Assembly (NCBI RefSeq): GCF_000003855.2
Contig: NW_003101658.1
Span: 465,897 to 529,896, forward strand
Origin: Blastomyces gilchristii SLH14081
Taxonomy: Eukaryota > Ascomycota > Eurotiomycetes > Onygenales > Ajellomycetaceae
Direction of reading: 5' to 3'
Length of the DNA stretch: 64,000 nucleotides
Shown here: positions 24,404-38,363 of the stretch, piece after piece
Position numbering within the stretch: position 1 is the first letter of the stretch
Layout of the letters: each line of letters opens with the position of its first letter
Program-made: the position numbers and the translations under genes
Notes under the pieces: generated by a model
Seen by the model: only the letters and a program-made list of their open reading frames with translations
Database searches by the model: none
What the model was told of the DNA's origin: nothing

Positions 24404-26207
24404 TATCTCTTCCTCTCTAAGACTTTATTCATGAAGTCTTTCACTGAGTGACTTTATAGAATCAGCTCAGCACTGCAGTGATACTCACTAAAAATTCTTT
24501 ACATCTATAAAAAACCTTAGTAAGGAAAAATCTCTTGTTACTATAAAGAGAAAAGAGTCTGTCACTCAGTTTCTTATTCTATAAGATTCTTTGTAATCTA
24601 CAGATTCTTCTCTGACTATTATACAGATTTATCTCACATCTTTTATATAGAAGAGTTCTGATTGACTCTTAATCATTCTCATGAAATTCTTATGTAATTA
24701 TTACACAGATTCATCTCACAGATAAATCACTCTCTGTGAGATCATTCTTATTAAAGAGAAGCATTTGTGAGTTAATCTTTCACTCATTCTTATGAATCAT
24801 TGTTCTTTAACACTGTAGAATTGTGAGAAATTTTTCATTCTTTCATCAACTCTGTAGAATTATAGAATTAAGATATTCATAATCTGTAATTACTCTTTAT
24901 AATTATATAGAAAGATTCAGATCTATAATTCATAATTACTCTTTATTTACTAGAGTGATCTGACTGTTCTACAGAATCACTCATAGTATAAGCAAACCTC
25001 TCTAGAGTAGTATAAATATTTCAGATCTATTTATAAAATTTCATCTTCTTTTCTCTTTTTCTGTAACAGCTCTTATCTTTATAAACTGTGAGTATTCTTA
25101 TTTATCTGTGAAGTGTTTTCACTCAGATAACAGAGAGAGAGTGTTTCTGACAATATTTATATATTGATTTAAGAACTTCTTAAGAATAAAAATTTTTTTA
25201 ATTTCAATATCTTTATAAATAATGTCTAACTGCTGCTGAGCTTCTTATAAGCATTTCTGTAACTTCTCTGATTACTTTTTATCAGCTGATGAAGCAGGGA
25301 TATTATCACTTATAACAGTATCTTTATTCTTCTCAGCTCTGTCACTGCACTTAATCTTCAGATCAATAATTAATTTCATATCTTTCTCAGATCAGTCTCT
25401 GACTTCAAGCAGTGCAGTTCTGCTTTTTACTATAAGTCTCTCTGTAAGTAATTTCTTACAGATTCTAGCTAATAGTTCTTACAAAGCTCTCAGTGTTGTC
25501 AGTGTCTTCTGTAGCTCTGCAGATCTACAATTATCTCTTCTCTATCTGCACAATCTCTGATCAGATATATATGAATATATCTAGATTCTCTATCAATAAT
25601 TCTTACACTGCAGTGCATTTTCACATTTTCATTATTAATAAGAGATGAATTTCTGAGTACTTATAAAATCTGAGTAATCAAGACAATGTAAATACTATGA
25701 ATTTGTGACAGAAGTTGATCTGAGCAGATGAGCTCTCTCTTCACATCTCAATTATTTTCAGACTGAATACTTCAGCATAACTGAGAAAGTAAACACAGCT
25801 TTGTAAGAAATATCTGATCACATATATAGACAGTCAGCTTTCAAGACTCTGTTACAACTATGTACACTCTGATGTTTAGCTTTTCTGAAGTCTGTGTATT
25901 TCTAGCAGTCTTTATATCAAATGTAATAATTGTCTGTATCACAGATATAATACTCTCTACTTCTTTGAAGAGAGAAATTAATAGTTGTGAGAGAATTAAG
26001 TGTTATAAGTGTTGAGAATATGAGTGTGAGTTATCTTTATTTTTTCTTTATTAGTCTCTAAATTGTGTTCACAGCCCTGTTTCTGTTTTCTTATTTTCTT
26101 TTTTTTTTTTTTTTTTTTTTTAGCTTTAATAAGAATATGATTTCTTCTTCTCTTTGTATACACTGTGAACTGTTCATTTCAGTAGAAACTCATCATCTTG
26201 TAGACTA
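24404..26207 (-). pseudogene. T1-B segment between pol and 3' LTR, unidentified
   Basis: Same 1.8-kb block as 11,495-13,277 of T1-A. It contains a 23-base T run (26,099-26,121) that T1-A lacks. No domain recognised. Confidence 0.4.
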
Positions 26208-26289
26208 GAGTTTATAAATGACAGTGTTAATATCTTTATTATAATCAGATTCTTAGTGAAGATCACATTATTCTGACTTATCAGAATTT

Positions 26290-29200
26290 ACAGTGTGAAA
26301 GTTATGTCTCAGCTTCTACAGATATCTTATCTGCTCAGATAATTCTCAAGTGAACTTATTCATCTTATCAGAATACTCTTATCACTGAATCTTAAATCAG
26401 AGCTCATGATCTCACTTCTCTGAGTTAATAATCTCTTTAATCTGATATTCTCTTTTACTCTCTAGTACTTTGTGAACAGAGTGATGAGTTACAGAATTCT
26501 CTTCTAAGAATTTCTTATATTTGTGAAGTAAAGAGACATGAAAAATATTATATATCTGTAACTCAGATGATAGTTTCAATCTGTAGAACTGTAAACTAAC
26601 TTTCTTTATAATCTTATAAGACTCTATTCATAAGAGATTCAGCTTCTTACTAGATCTTCACATAGTAATGTTTTCTAGACTCAGTCAGACTCTATTATCT
26701 TTTCTGAAACTCTTTATAATATGCTTAGAGTCATAGTATCTCTTCTAATACTTTTAAGTCTTTCTTAAGAATTTATAAGCTTTCTTCTGAATATTCTGAA
26801 TTCTCTCAGTCTGTTCATAGATATTATCACACTTTATAGTGTACTCTTATAAGTTTATCAACATCATCTGCAGATAAGTCTCAGTGAGCATCTTAAAGAG
26901 AGTTTTATCTATACTGACATACTTTGAGTTATTGTATATAAACTCTGTAAGTAATAATCAATATACTCAGTCATTCTGATTATAATTGACAAAGCACTGC
27001 AGATACTGTTTTAATATACTTATTAGATGTTTTATCTGACTATCTGTCTATTGATAAAAAGCTGTGCTTAGATTTTATAAGATCTTCAGTATAATTATCA
27101 GATCAGATCAGAACTTCTCTACAAAAATTAATTCTTTATCTGAGATAATATTCACAGACAATTCATGTAACTGAATCACATTGTGAATAAAGATATAAGT
27201 CAAATTCTTTGACTTTAAGTTCTTATAGATGAGTATAAAGTGTATTATCTTAATGAAGTAATTCACTATTATCAGCACACTGTTAAAACAGATATTATAT
27301 ATATTCTTACTTTCAGAGAGGCTTATAAGAGTATTTATTTCTAGCTATTCTCAAGATTTCTATAGAATGAGTAGAGAAGTAAGTTCTTCATATAATCTGA
27401 ATTACACTATTTATAAACTCTGATAAATAGTATAAAAATTCACTATCTTCTTCATAAGTTCTTGTATTTTCAGTCAGAAGTATTTTCTTATAAGCAACTT
27501 ATGAGTTCTAGTATCTATAAAATAACTCACTAGAGAAGAGTTATGATATCTTTTAATCAGTTTTATACATAGAAACTTATTCACAGATATATAAATTCAG
27601 CTCTCTCTTTATAAAAGATTATTTAAGTTTCTTTAATTCTTTATTTCTGCAGAGTTGATCTCTGCTGTGAGTAGTTTTTAAATATACTGAGTATATTCAT
27701 TCTTCAGTTATAGTTCAGATAATCTGAATAGAAGATTTTATAAAGACTTATACTCTATTTTCTCTTGTATCAGATCTTCTACAGTATTTCTCAAAGCTTA
27801 TAAACTCTTCAGATTATAGATACTCTCTTCAAGAATTCTTGTAAAGATTCTCAAAGTGTTGACTCTCAGTGTTATAGAGAGTAGTTATACAGACTTTTTC
27901 TCTCTCTCTTTCTTCTTCTCTTATAGAGAATTGAGAGACTCTTCAGTTAATCTCTTTATAATACTCAGTTTAAATATCTTATAAAGCTTTTCTATCTTCT
28001 CTAGTCTCTCTATATCTGTCATTCTAATCTTCTTAATATAGTCTGATCTGTGAGAGTGTTTGTCTGCTGAGTTCTTAGTTCTCTTGATATATTCTATCTT
28101 GAATCAGAACTCACTCAGTCTCTGAGCTCAGTAAATCTACTACTACAAGAGTTTCTTGATTGAAGTAAACTATTATAAGCTGTTATAATCAGTTTTAACA
28201 GTAATCACTGTTATAAGATTCTCAAAGTAGTGATATCAGTGATGAAAGAATTTCACTATTATAAGAAGCTTCTGATTATAAATGTCATAGTTAATCTCTG
28301 TGAATTGCATCTTCTGTGAAAAAAAGATCACTGAAACTCAGTTCTTATTTAACTGTAGTTATAAGACTATTTCTGAAATTATAAAGAAGAAGACATCTGT
28401 CTTCAATCTGATTAAGAGTAAGAGATTAAAGTGAAACAGTATCACTGTATCTGTAAATATCTATTTTAATCTTATAAAGACTCTGTGAGCTTCTGAGATA
28501 AGAAAGTTCTTATAGTTCTTTCTTCTTAACAATCTTTTCATTCTTCATTCATAGAATGACTTCTTCTTGTTTTCACTCTTCAGCATGTCTGTAAGAACTA
28601 AGAAGATTCTTATAAATGCAAAGATAAATCATCTATAGAAATTCATAAAGCTCAGAAAGATCTGAATCTTATGAATACTAGTTAACTTCAGTCATGATAG
28701 AATAATCTTAACTTATGAAGATTTCATCTGAATATCATCTGTAGTAATTATATATTCTAGGAAATTAATTCAATGAGTACTGAAGTTATACTTTACAAGC
28801 TTAATATACAGTTCTGTCTCATCTAAGATCTTTAATATACTTTATATATGCTCAGTGTGTTCTTTCTTCTTCACAGAGTACATCATTACATTATACAGAT
28901 ATATTATCACAAAGATATTCAGATCTGTATGAAGTGTTTTATTAATAAAAGACTGAAATACTGTAAAGATATTAGTTAAATCAAAAGATATTACTAGATA
29001 TTTAAACAATCTCAGTGTAGTTCTGAAGACAGTCTTTTATTTATTCTCACACTATATTTATAGTCATATATATGTATTAATTACATTCAGTTATATGAAT
29101 ATAACAGCTTCTGTGAGACAGTTGATTACATTCTTAATCAGAGACAGAGAGTAGTAACTCTTTATTATCTTGAAGTTCAGATCACAGTAGTTTACATACA

Positions 29201-31000
29201 ATCTGAGATCTTTATTCTTCTTCTTTATAAATATTACAGAGGCTTCTGTGAAGATCTGTGAAGATCAGATAAAGTTATTCTTCAGATTCTTCTTTATATA
29301 GATCTGCAAGATCTCTGTCTTATAATAAAAGAGCTTATAGATTAGTTCTCAGAAGAGTTTCTACTCTTCTATTAAATCTATTATCAGATTCTTCTTATAA
29401 TAAGAAGAAAGCTCAGCTGTCTTTACTGAGCTGAATATCTCTATAAGATCTTAATATTTCTCTGATATCTGAAACTCAGTTTTTATAACTGTGAAGTTCT
29501 CAGATATTTATAAAGTTATTATATAGATAAGTTTGTCTTCTCTAATCAACTCTGCAGTATTAACTGATTCTATCTCTGTAAGTAAGTCTGTCAACACTGA
29601 TCAGAAGTATAAACCTGACTCATAGATAGCTATGTATAAATTATGTCTTTAAAGTTATACAAGTCTTAAGTATATGTTATCTATAATATCTATGATAATC
29701 ACAGTTTCTGTAAATCTTCTTCAGATTCTGAAGAGATCTTGCAATTCAAAGATGATTCTTATAAGTCTCTCAACTCTCAAATCTGAGTTCTCATACTCTA
29801 CTTATTATAAGAGCAGATTCTCAGTTTTCATCACTCAGCTCATTTACTTTACAAGCTTTAGAGATACTACAGTGATCTGAGATTCTGAGTTTATTAATAC
29901 TTTTTATACTTACAGAGTAGCAGTACTGTGATGCAGTCTCTCTCTATAAGTAAGCATTTTCATAGAGAGAGTAACAGATTCAGATGTCAGCTTTAAGATC
30001 TTTAAAAAGACTGTTACTGACTCTGTCTGTAACTTCTCAAATTTCTATTTTAATTTATCTGAACAGTTTGTGTGAAGATGTTCTGATTTAGAATAGATAA
30101 AGCAGAGACTCTTTTTCTTAATCTCTCTGTTATACACTCTATTTATGAGAGCTTATAAAGCTCTTTCTCTCTACTTAGCAGTCAGATGTGAATCTCTTTA
30201 TATTTTATCATCTTTTTCTGATAAATCTGTTCTCTGTTATTTTAATTCTCATGAGATCAGTCAGTGATTCACTCTCTACAGATCTATGACTCTCACAGTA
30301 ATCTATAAGTGATGAATAAGAGTTATCAGTTTCTTCAGAGTTAAAAACTTAGAGTCTTACTTAATAAGCTTGTTCTACATGTTTTTATTCAGTCTCTTCA
30401 TAAATATCATTATTCAGGTCTTATTTCAGAACTCTGTTTTCACAGATCTTAATTCATATCATAATTTTATAAAGTGCTGTGAGTAGTCTTTATCAGATTT
30501 CTTATCTCTTTTTCTAATATTAATGATTATAATTCAGATATTCTTTATTCAGCTTGCAGAGTCTCTTAACTTATTCTCTAGATAGATCTTGAGAATAGAT
30601 TAGTAGAATCTCTTGTAATTATTTTCTAGATAATTCAGTCAGTTCTTGACTTCAGTGTAGTAGAGATCTGTTATTACATAGATAACAGCTTCTTCATCTT
30701 TTATATCACACAGTCAGGCTTGTAAGTCAATTTCAAATACAAACTTATAAAAGCTTTTATAGATTGTGATTCAGTAAGTGATTTTAAGTAATTATAACTT
30801 AAGAAAGTTTCTTTTTAATTTATAGATATCTCTGAAGATTATGTCTAGAAACTCAGTTTGAGAGTGTTTACAGATAGTAAGTATTTCTTGTAGAAAAATA
30901 GCTTAATTCTGTAAGAGATGCTCAAGAATGTTCTTCATTGAGATTAGTTTATTCATAAGTTTGAAGAATTTTTCTGTCACAGATGCAGAGAATGATGTTT
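26290..31000 (-). pseudogene. T1-B gag-pol relic
   Basis: Minus-strand relic in the order gag, zinc knuckle (CFIYSKSEHLHTNC near 30,070, a CCHC box with one Cys lost), protease, RT, RNase H, integrase, chromodomain. Homology to the T1-A pol relic is collinear. Interrupted by numerous stops. Confidence 0.7.
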
Positions 31001-31449
31001 TATAAGTAGTTAATAAGTTCTCTGAGACTTCTTTTATAAAGATTATTCATGATTCAGATAACTGCTTCTGAGTGTCTGTTATATTATTATTATTCTTCAA
31101 TTATAGATGTATACAGTCAGAGACTATGACATCTATCTGAGAACTTTTAGTTCTCAGGGTTTTTCCTATATCTGTAAAGTTAACTATTATACATTCATCA
31201 ATTTCGGATATGCAAAATCAGAAAATTTCAGCTCAGAATACAAAAACTGTTTACAAATTACAGTGTTTTAACATCTTCTGATACTTTGAAATCATTTGAC
31301 AATATCATGACAAAGGAAAAGAGAACACAGTCTTAAAGATAGACATATTAAATAGATAGATAGAAAGGAATTGAAAGGAAAAGATAAAGTAAAGAGAGAC
31401 TGTAACAAAATAAATTATTAAAAGATAGTATATAGCTGTTTTAACAGAC

Positions 31450-34400
31450 TATATCTGATTGATTTCCTCCTCTTCATATTCAGATATTTCTGAATTTAGC
31501 TATTTTCTTGTAGCTGCTTGAGTTTCTAATAGAAAGTCTATTAAGTATTTAATTTCTGTCTCAGTTGAGAATAAGAATCTCATATTTAATTGATTTAGAT
31601 CATACTTCTCTTTCAATCTGGCTCTGAGACTATTGTATAATGCACAGTGTATTACAATATACTCAGAATTCTCATTTGCATTGCAGAATGAGTATTCTAT
31701 TGAGTTAAATCTATCATCAAATCTTTGTATATAAGATTTGAAATAGCCATGTTCTAGTTTCAGCTGTATTATAGATGAGAATATTTTCTTTTTACATTTA
31801 ATTGAACAAGATTTTCACTTGAGTTTTGTTTCAAATCTTGAATAATGTATACTCTTCTTTTATTTCTGCCAGCTTTTATTTCACTTATTTAAACAAGATT
31901 CTGTTATTTTTCTCCTTATAAAAGATCAGGACATAATTTTTTGAATAGATCTGCTTAATTCTGCATTCTTTTTTACAGCTGAATCAGTCAATTCATTATC
32001 ATAAATATTCATATGAGCAGGAACTCAGTGTAGATGAATTATCAGCTTTAATGTTCTTCTCTTTTGAATTTTCAAACCAGAGTTTAAGATCAGTTCAAGA
32101 TTCATTTGATTATTATAAATCTGACTATTTCTAAGTCTTTTTAAAGCAGCTTGACTATCAGAGAATATTCATATCTCTTTCAAACTATTTCCTCTTTTAT
32201 AAGATTTTATTTTAATGAGTTTGAAAGCTTTCACTATTATAAATAGTTCAGCATCAAAGACTTCAGATTCACAGTCTAAATTTCAGAAATCTGAGATAAA
32301 ATTGATATTATCTTTAGTATAAGCAATGTCTATATCTAATCTATTCAAATTCTCATTTTTTGAGTTATCTGAATAAATCAGAATAGAGTCTTTTATATTG
32401 ATTGTAGAAATTCTCTTCAAATGCTGTTTATACTCTTTCTCTTTAGATAGTTTACTTATTTATAAGTCTATAAGAGATTCAAGCTTTTCTCTTCAGAGAG
32501 ATAACTTCTTATAATCAACTTTTTCAACATTTAAAGAAGAAAATTGATTTTTAATCAGAGAGTATAGTCTGTACAGTTGAGAAGACATTTTCTTTGAAGA
32601 ATTATTTTCATTTTAATCAAGAAATCTATTCTAATTCAGTTCATTTCCAGAGTTAATTAATGAAAATAAAGAAGAGACTCTTTCTCTGATTATATGATTT
32701 AAGCTCATCTTTATAACTCTCAGAGTATAGTTTATACAGATCTTTTCAAATCTAATAGCAGAAGAAGAAATTGAAGCTTCAATTTTCATTATTTTAATAG
32801 AAGATGATTTGAATGCTTTCAGAATTCTTCTCAAGACTCTGTTTTACAGACTTTGAAAGAGTTCAGTGAAATTCTCTTGATTATTTTATCAAACTTGAAC
32901 TTTATAATCAGCTACTGCTGTAATACAGACTATATATAACTGTCTCATAGTCTGAAAGAATAGATCTCTCTCTGTATTTAATAGTCTGATTATGTTGTTT
33001 AATAGTCTTTCTATCTTGACAGTTCTTTGTTGAATGTAATATTTAAAATTCAACTTGAAGTTTAATCATACTTCTAATCATTTGATATTTACACTGGGTT
33101 TAATCTCTCTATTTAAAAGAGTTAGAGATAGTTCTTTCTCATTGAATCTAGAAAAGAAATGAATTAACTCAGTTTTATTTATATTAAATTGAATTTAATT
33201 AATATCTGCTCTAACAAAGATTTTTTTACAGCTTCTTCAATCACTTTTAAATTCTCTTTAATAGTTTTTGAGCTATAGACTAGATCAATATTATTTATAT
33301 AACTTGAAGATCACACTATTCTCATATTTCTATTCTTGAATAGATATACAGTGTATATTACAAATAAAATGAGTAAGATTGAAGATTCTTACAGTACTTC
33401 TATTTTTATCTCAGTTTTATCTTATTTCATTTTATCAAAGAAAAGTTATATAATTCTTTTAGATATAAAACAGTTAACTTATTTTATTAGAGAAAGTGAT
33501 AGTTTTAACATCTTCAAAGTCTGAATTAACTTTGACTTTGAAACATGATTAAATACTTCTTTTATATTAATAAAAACTGCAGTTGAGACCAGATCTTCAT
33601 ACTTTGTTATTTAAATATTATGAATAACTGAGAGAACAGTGTCAATTGCAGAACACTGTTTTCTATCTCTTATTTATTCACTGAATAAAAGAGAATTACT
33701 GATAGAGCTTATAAAAGATAGTTAAGTAACTATTATCTTTTCTAAAATCTTTTCTAGACAGTTTAATAGAGATATTACTCTATATAACTTAAGAATTGAA
33801 GTTTTTCTATTAGGTTTTGCAAGAATCACTTCAGTGACTTCTCTTCAGTATTCAGAATAATATTCATTTTTTAAGAGATTGAAAAAGAGCTCAAAATATT
33901 TATTCTTTAAGTAGAAGTATATATTTTAAATAATTAAGTAATTAATTGAATCAGGCTCTGCAGCAGTTTTAACTGAACTTGAGAAGATAGCTGACTCTAA
34001 TTCATCTTGAGTAAGATCAAGCCATTCTCAGTCAATATAGTTAAGAAGTGATATATTCTCTTTCTCTGAATCTGAATCTGATAAGTTTTGAAAGAGAGTT
34101 CTCATAAAAGCTTGACATTTTTCCTTAAAAGAGTTTGCTGTATATGATTCATTCTGAAACTCATATTCTAAGATTGAAAGTTTTGCTACACTTCTTATTT
34201 TAGTATAGTTAAAAGCTTTAAAAACTTTCTTTTCTTATGCTTCTTTAAGAAATTTATTTCAGCAGTCTGTTTTAGCTCTTTTAATATCTGAAAAATATTC
34301 ATTTCTGACAGTTTTGAACTCTTTATTAGAAATTATATTATTCTTTCAATCTCTTCTAGCAGTAATCAATTGTTTTCTTTTAAATATAATATTCTCATTT

Positions 34401-35340
34401 TATCAAGATTTTAAATACTCAGAAGACTTTCTCTTTGAAATATTATTTTTAACACTTATTAGAATAATAAATGTAATGAGCTTCACTCTATTCTTAAGCA
34501 TTTCATTTGAGATATCTTGATCAGAATTTCAATATAGCTCACTCTGTCTTTCAGATTTTAATAGTTTTATACTTTCTTCAACTGTCTTTCAGTCAGCTTT
34601 TTCAAAGTTAAACTGATTAAAGAGAAGAGAGTTTTCACTCATTTATTTCTTACTCAGTTTAATATTAAATTGAATAATCTCATAATCTGATTCTGATGTC
34701 TCATTTGAATTAATAAATCAGTTTACAAGTCTTTTTTTCATTAGATTTTATGACATGAAGATTAGATCTATAATAGATATCTGTTTCATGTCTTTTCTAA
34801 AGAATGTTTGTTAATCAGACTTGTTAACTAAATCTATTAAATGTTTAAAAGTTTATTTAATCAGATTATTAGCTCTTACTGCTCTTTTACATTCTGAATT
34901 TTATTAAAGATGATATGTATTGAAATCTTCTATAATTATAGAGTTTCTTGATAAAGTTATGTTCAGAAACTCTCTATTAATTATTCAGATGTTATTATTT
35001 TTCTTTAATAACTTTTTATTATAGATATTTATAAGCTGTATAGTATCAAACTTATTCTCTTTATCTATAATATCACTCATCAGAATATCAGAATCAGACA
35101 TGATATTAAATCTTAGATTAAATTGATATCTTAATCTCTTTCTTTCATAGATCACTACTCTTGACTTTATCTCAGACTTTTAAGATATAAAGCAGTAGTA
35201 GCTTGAATAAGAAATGATATATTTTTACTCAGCATCAAAATTCAGCTTCTAAAGCAGTATAAAATCAACTTTTTATTCAAATATAATTTGAAGACAAGAA
35301 TAAATGCAATTTGAGTTTCTATTCATATTATTTTAAATAA
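31450..35340 (-). pseudogene. LINE ORF2 relic: endonuclease, reverse transcriptase, RNase H
   Basis: On the minus strand the N-terminal part has an AP-endonuclease-like motif (NSIIIEDFNTYH near 34,930; the family has GDFN). The RT palm follows around 33,290 (NNIDLVYSSKTIKENLKVI, where the active-site Asp pair has become Asn-Asn). An RNase H C-terminal block (VPAHMNIYDNELTDSAVKKN near 32,000) matches the G(I)xGNExADxxAK pattern of Tad-type elements. A Cys/His-containing C-terminus (FCNANENSEYIVIHCALYNS) ends near 31,640. Frame-breaking stops are frequent. Confidence 0.75.
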
Positions 35341-35429
35341 ATGTGATTTTTAAAGAGTTTTTAAACTTTTTTTATTGTTTTTATTGTATATTCATATTAA
35401 AAGAGAGTAGAGTAGAATCTAATCACTAT

Positions 35430-37000
35430 TATCAGATAGTAGATTATAACTATTCTGAAAAGTAGAAATCTTAACTGCTTATATTATATCTAGTTTATCA
35501 TCAGAGTTATTTCTCAATTCTCTAATCTTAATAGAAGTTTAAGAACTGAAATTCTGTTTATATTTAGCTGAAGAATTAAAGTTTGAAGATTTAGATAGTT
35601 AAGAGTTTCTTCTTTTTAAGCTTACAGTTGTGAGTTTACTGACTTGACTATTCTCTTCAGTTCTAAATTTGCTTTAAGCTTCATCTTTTCTTCAATTCTT
35701 TTGAGTTCTTGAAGTAAACATACATTCTTTTGAGCTAGATACATGTTTTTCTTTGCAATTAGAGTATTTAAGCAGAGTGTGTTGACATATTTCATCTCTT
35801 TTTAAGCATATTTTACATTTATACTCACTAGTTTTATGATCTCTGATACAGAATGCATATTTTAAGTCTCTAAAATAGAAGATTATAAAGTGTTCATATC
35901 TTTGACAGTTTGAACACTGTGTTTAAGCTTTGAGATTCATTCTTGAGTCTTTGTATTCATGAACTCTCATTTTCAAATCTGCTACTCTTACTTCAGAGAT
36001 CTTTGACTGTTTAAGTGTCTTTGTATATACTAGAATAGAGGCATTTCTTCTGCTTTGTCTGAACTCAATTGAATTTAGTTATACAGACTCTTTTCTCAGT
36101 TGAATAGAGTTATATTCTTCTAATTCATTTTTGAGAAGTAGTATTTCTTCTTCACAGTCAAAAATTTCAACTGAAATATTATAAAGAATGAATTTGTCTC
36201 ACTTTTCATCTCTCTCAGATAGAATTATTATATTTAATAAAGATTCTACTGCTGATTTTCAGAGATTTTTATTCTGAATAAGAACTTCTGAACTGAATTC
36301 AGACATTGTAGTCAGAATAATAGAGTTTTCAAAGAAGAATAGCTCAATTGAAGCTATAACTGATTTTTGAACTTTAATATCAGTTATTAACTGAGAAAAG
36401 AACTGCTGATTAATTTCATTTCTAATTCTGAAAATAAGATTTGAGTTTAGCTTGTTTCTTTGTAAGATATTCTGATTTGAGACTTTAAGAATAAGTCTTC
36501 TATTTCTGAAGATTTGAAAGTTTTTCTTCTTTTACATTTTTTTCTTCACTTTTCTATGAATAGAAGTATGAGTATTATTCTTCTCAGTTTTCTCAGGATT
36601 TTAAGCATGTTTTAAGATAGCAGATTTAGAGACAGCAGATTCAGCTGCTTGAGCATATATTTTCTTCTAATTTAAAGAAGAAGAAGAAGTAGAAAAAGAG
36701 AAAGAAGAGTAAGATAAGAAGTCAGTGATTATACTAGAAATTTTCAATGTTTTTTGAACTGTGTTTGAAATTCTAAGTTTGAACTTAATCATCTTCTATA
36801 GTTGTCTAGTCTGAGTATAAAGAATTAACAGAACTTCTTCATTTCTCTCACTCAGATACTGCTTTTCAAGACTCTTACTTACTTTTTTAAGTTTCTGTAT
36901 TTCAAGAACTTGTTATTTCTCTATTTCTTCTTTCTTTCTTCTCTTCAGAATTTCAATCTTAGAAATAGTATTTAAGAAAGCATCTTTTTCCACATCAACT
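35430..37000 (-). pseudogene. LINE ORF1 relic with CCHC zinc fingers
   Basis: On the minus strand a cysteine-rich block at about 35,930-35,710 reads CSNCQRYEHF, later CKICLKRDEICQH and YSNCKEKHVSSSKEC. This is the triple-knuckle pattern of Tad-clade ORF1 proteins with a few Cys lost. Upstream, charged and coiled-coil-like sequence extends to about 37,000. Broken by stops. Confidence 0.65.
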
Positions 37001-38054
37001 GAGTGTATTTTTGAACTTATTATTCTCACTCAATGAAAAGTTGATCAGACTGTTTCAATTAAGATATATATTAAACTCTTTTAAAAAGTTGATCAGACTG
37101 TTTTAATTAAGAGATTTCTAAGTCTATTTTCAATTGAAAAGTTGATTAGACTGTTTCAAAAGAAGAATAAAAGACTTTTATATATAAAATATCTGATTTT
37201 TTTCACACTAGTTCAGTAACTAGATTAGATTTTTAAAGAGAATCTAATAAACTAAAATTAATTTTTAAGATAAATTAATAAAATCTTTATAATCTCTTTC
37301 TTGAAATACAGTGAGAAAAAGTATAATATTAATTGATAATAAATTAGATAATATAACAGTTTTTGAGAGAAAAACTAATAAAAAATAAATCAATTTTTTA
37401 CAGAGAAATTGATTAAAACTATTTAATTTTATTCTAAATCATTCAATTCTTCTCACACAACAAGTGTGCAACTCAAATCAGTTAATAAAGAGTGTAAAAA
37501 AGAATTAAGTATTAATAAAAGCTCTTCAGTCACTGAAAAAGTAATTCTTACTTAAAAGAATATAAAATTATGATAGAAAACAGCTCTGTTTTTAATTCTT
37601 TATAAGAATATTATATAAAATTCAGAGAAAAATATCTTACTTTTTCAAGAGAAGTAAAAAACTATTTCTAAAATCTTTTTTTTTTATATTAACTGCTGCA
37701 GAAGAATGAGATAGAAACTGCTAAGATATATACTACTATATACTCTCTATTAAGACTTTCTCTCTTCAGAGTCTTGATATTATAGAGAATATAAGTCTAT
37801 TTCTATATAATAATATAAATATTATCAGCAGAATGTAGAGAAACTGATTATTTATATCTTAAAATAGAAGACTTTGTCAATGATTATATCAATATAGAGT
37901 TAATTCTCAAATTCAATAGAAATCTAGTGTTGCTGTTCTCAATCTCTTGCAGAATCTATTGAATATTGAGATATTAAAACTAGATTTAATATATCTCACT
38001 ATGCAGGGATCAAAGGCTCAGTCAGATCTTGAAGTATACTGATTTTATAGTTGT

Positions 38055-38363
38055 TGTGTCTGCTGATTATGTATTAAATACAGTTGCTGAGGTATCTTTT
38101 TGTACTTTTCTGCCGGGGATGGGGCAGATTGGAAGGTGCGGTACAAGGGTGGGACTTGGTGTAAAGACAGAGAGGGTTTTTCGCGGAGGATGCGCTTCAG
38201 ATGTGTCCATTGATTATGTGCTTGATACTATTACTGAGGTATCTTTTTGTATTTTTCTGCCGGACGTGGGCCAGATTGGGAAGGGCGGTACATGGGTGGG
38301 ACTTGGTGTTGATGTTCTGGAACATCAAAGATAGACAGGGTTTTTGTGGAAGTTGCTTCTCAG
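38055..38363 (-). repeat. Two-unit 147-bp imperfect tandem repeat at the LINE 5' end
   Basis: Unit 1 (38,055-38,201) and unit 2 (from 38,202) share TGAGGTATCTTTTTGTA, TTTTCTGCCGG and GGGTGGGACTTGGTGT in the same order. A third, partial unit begins near 38,355. They lie in what would be the 5' UTR of the LINE. GC content and CG sites are intact here, unlike the adjoining coding part. Confidence 0.8.

Noticed and set aside
29674..29880. 68-codon plus-strand frame in T1-B and its counterpart at 42-230 on the minus strand of T1-A
   Set aside because: Antisense to the T1 protease/RT region. Its presence in both copies only reflects repeat homology.
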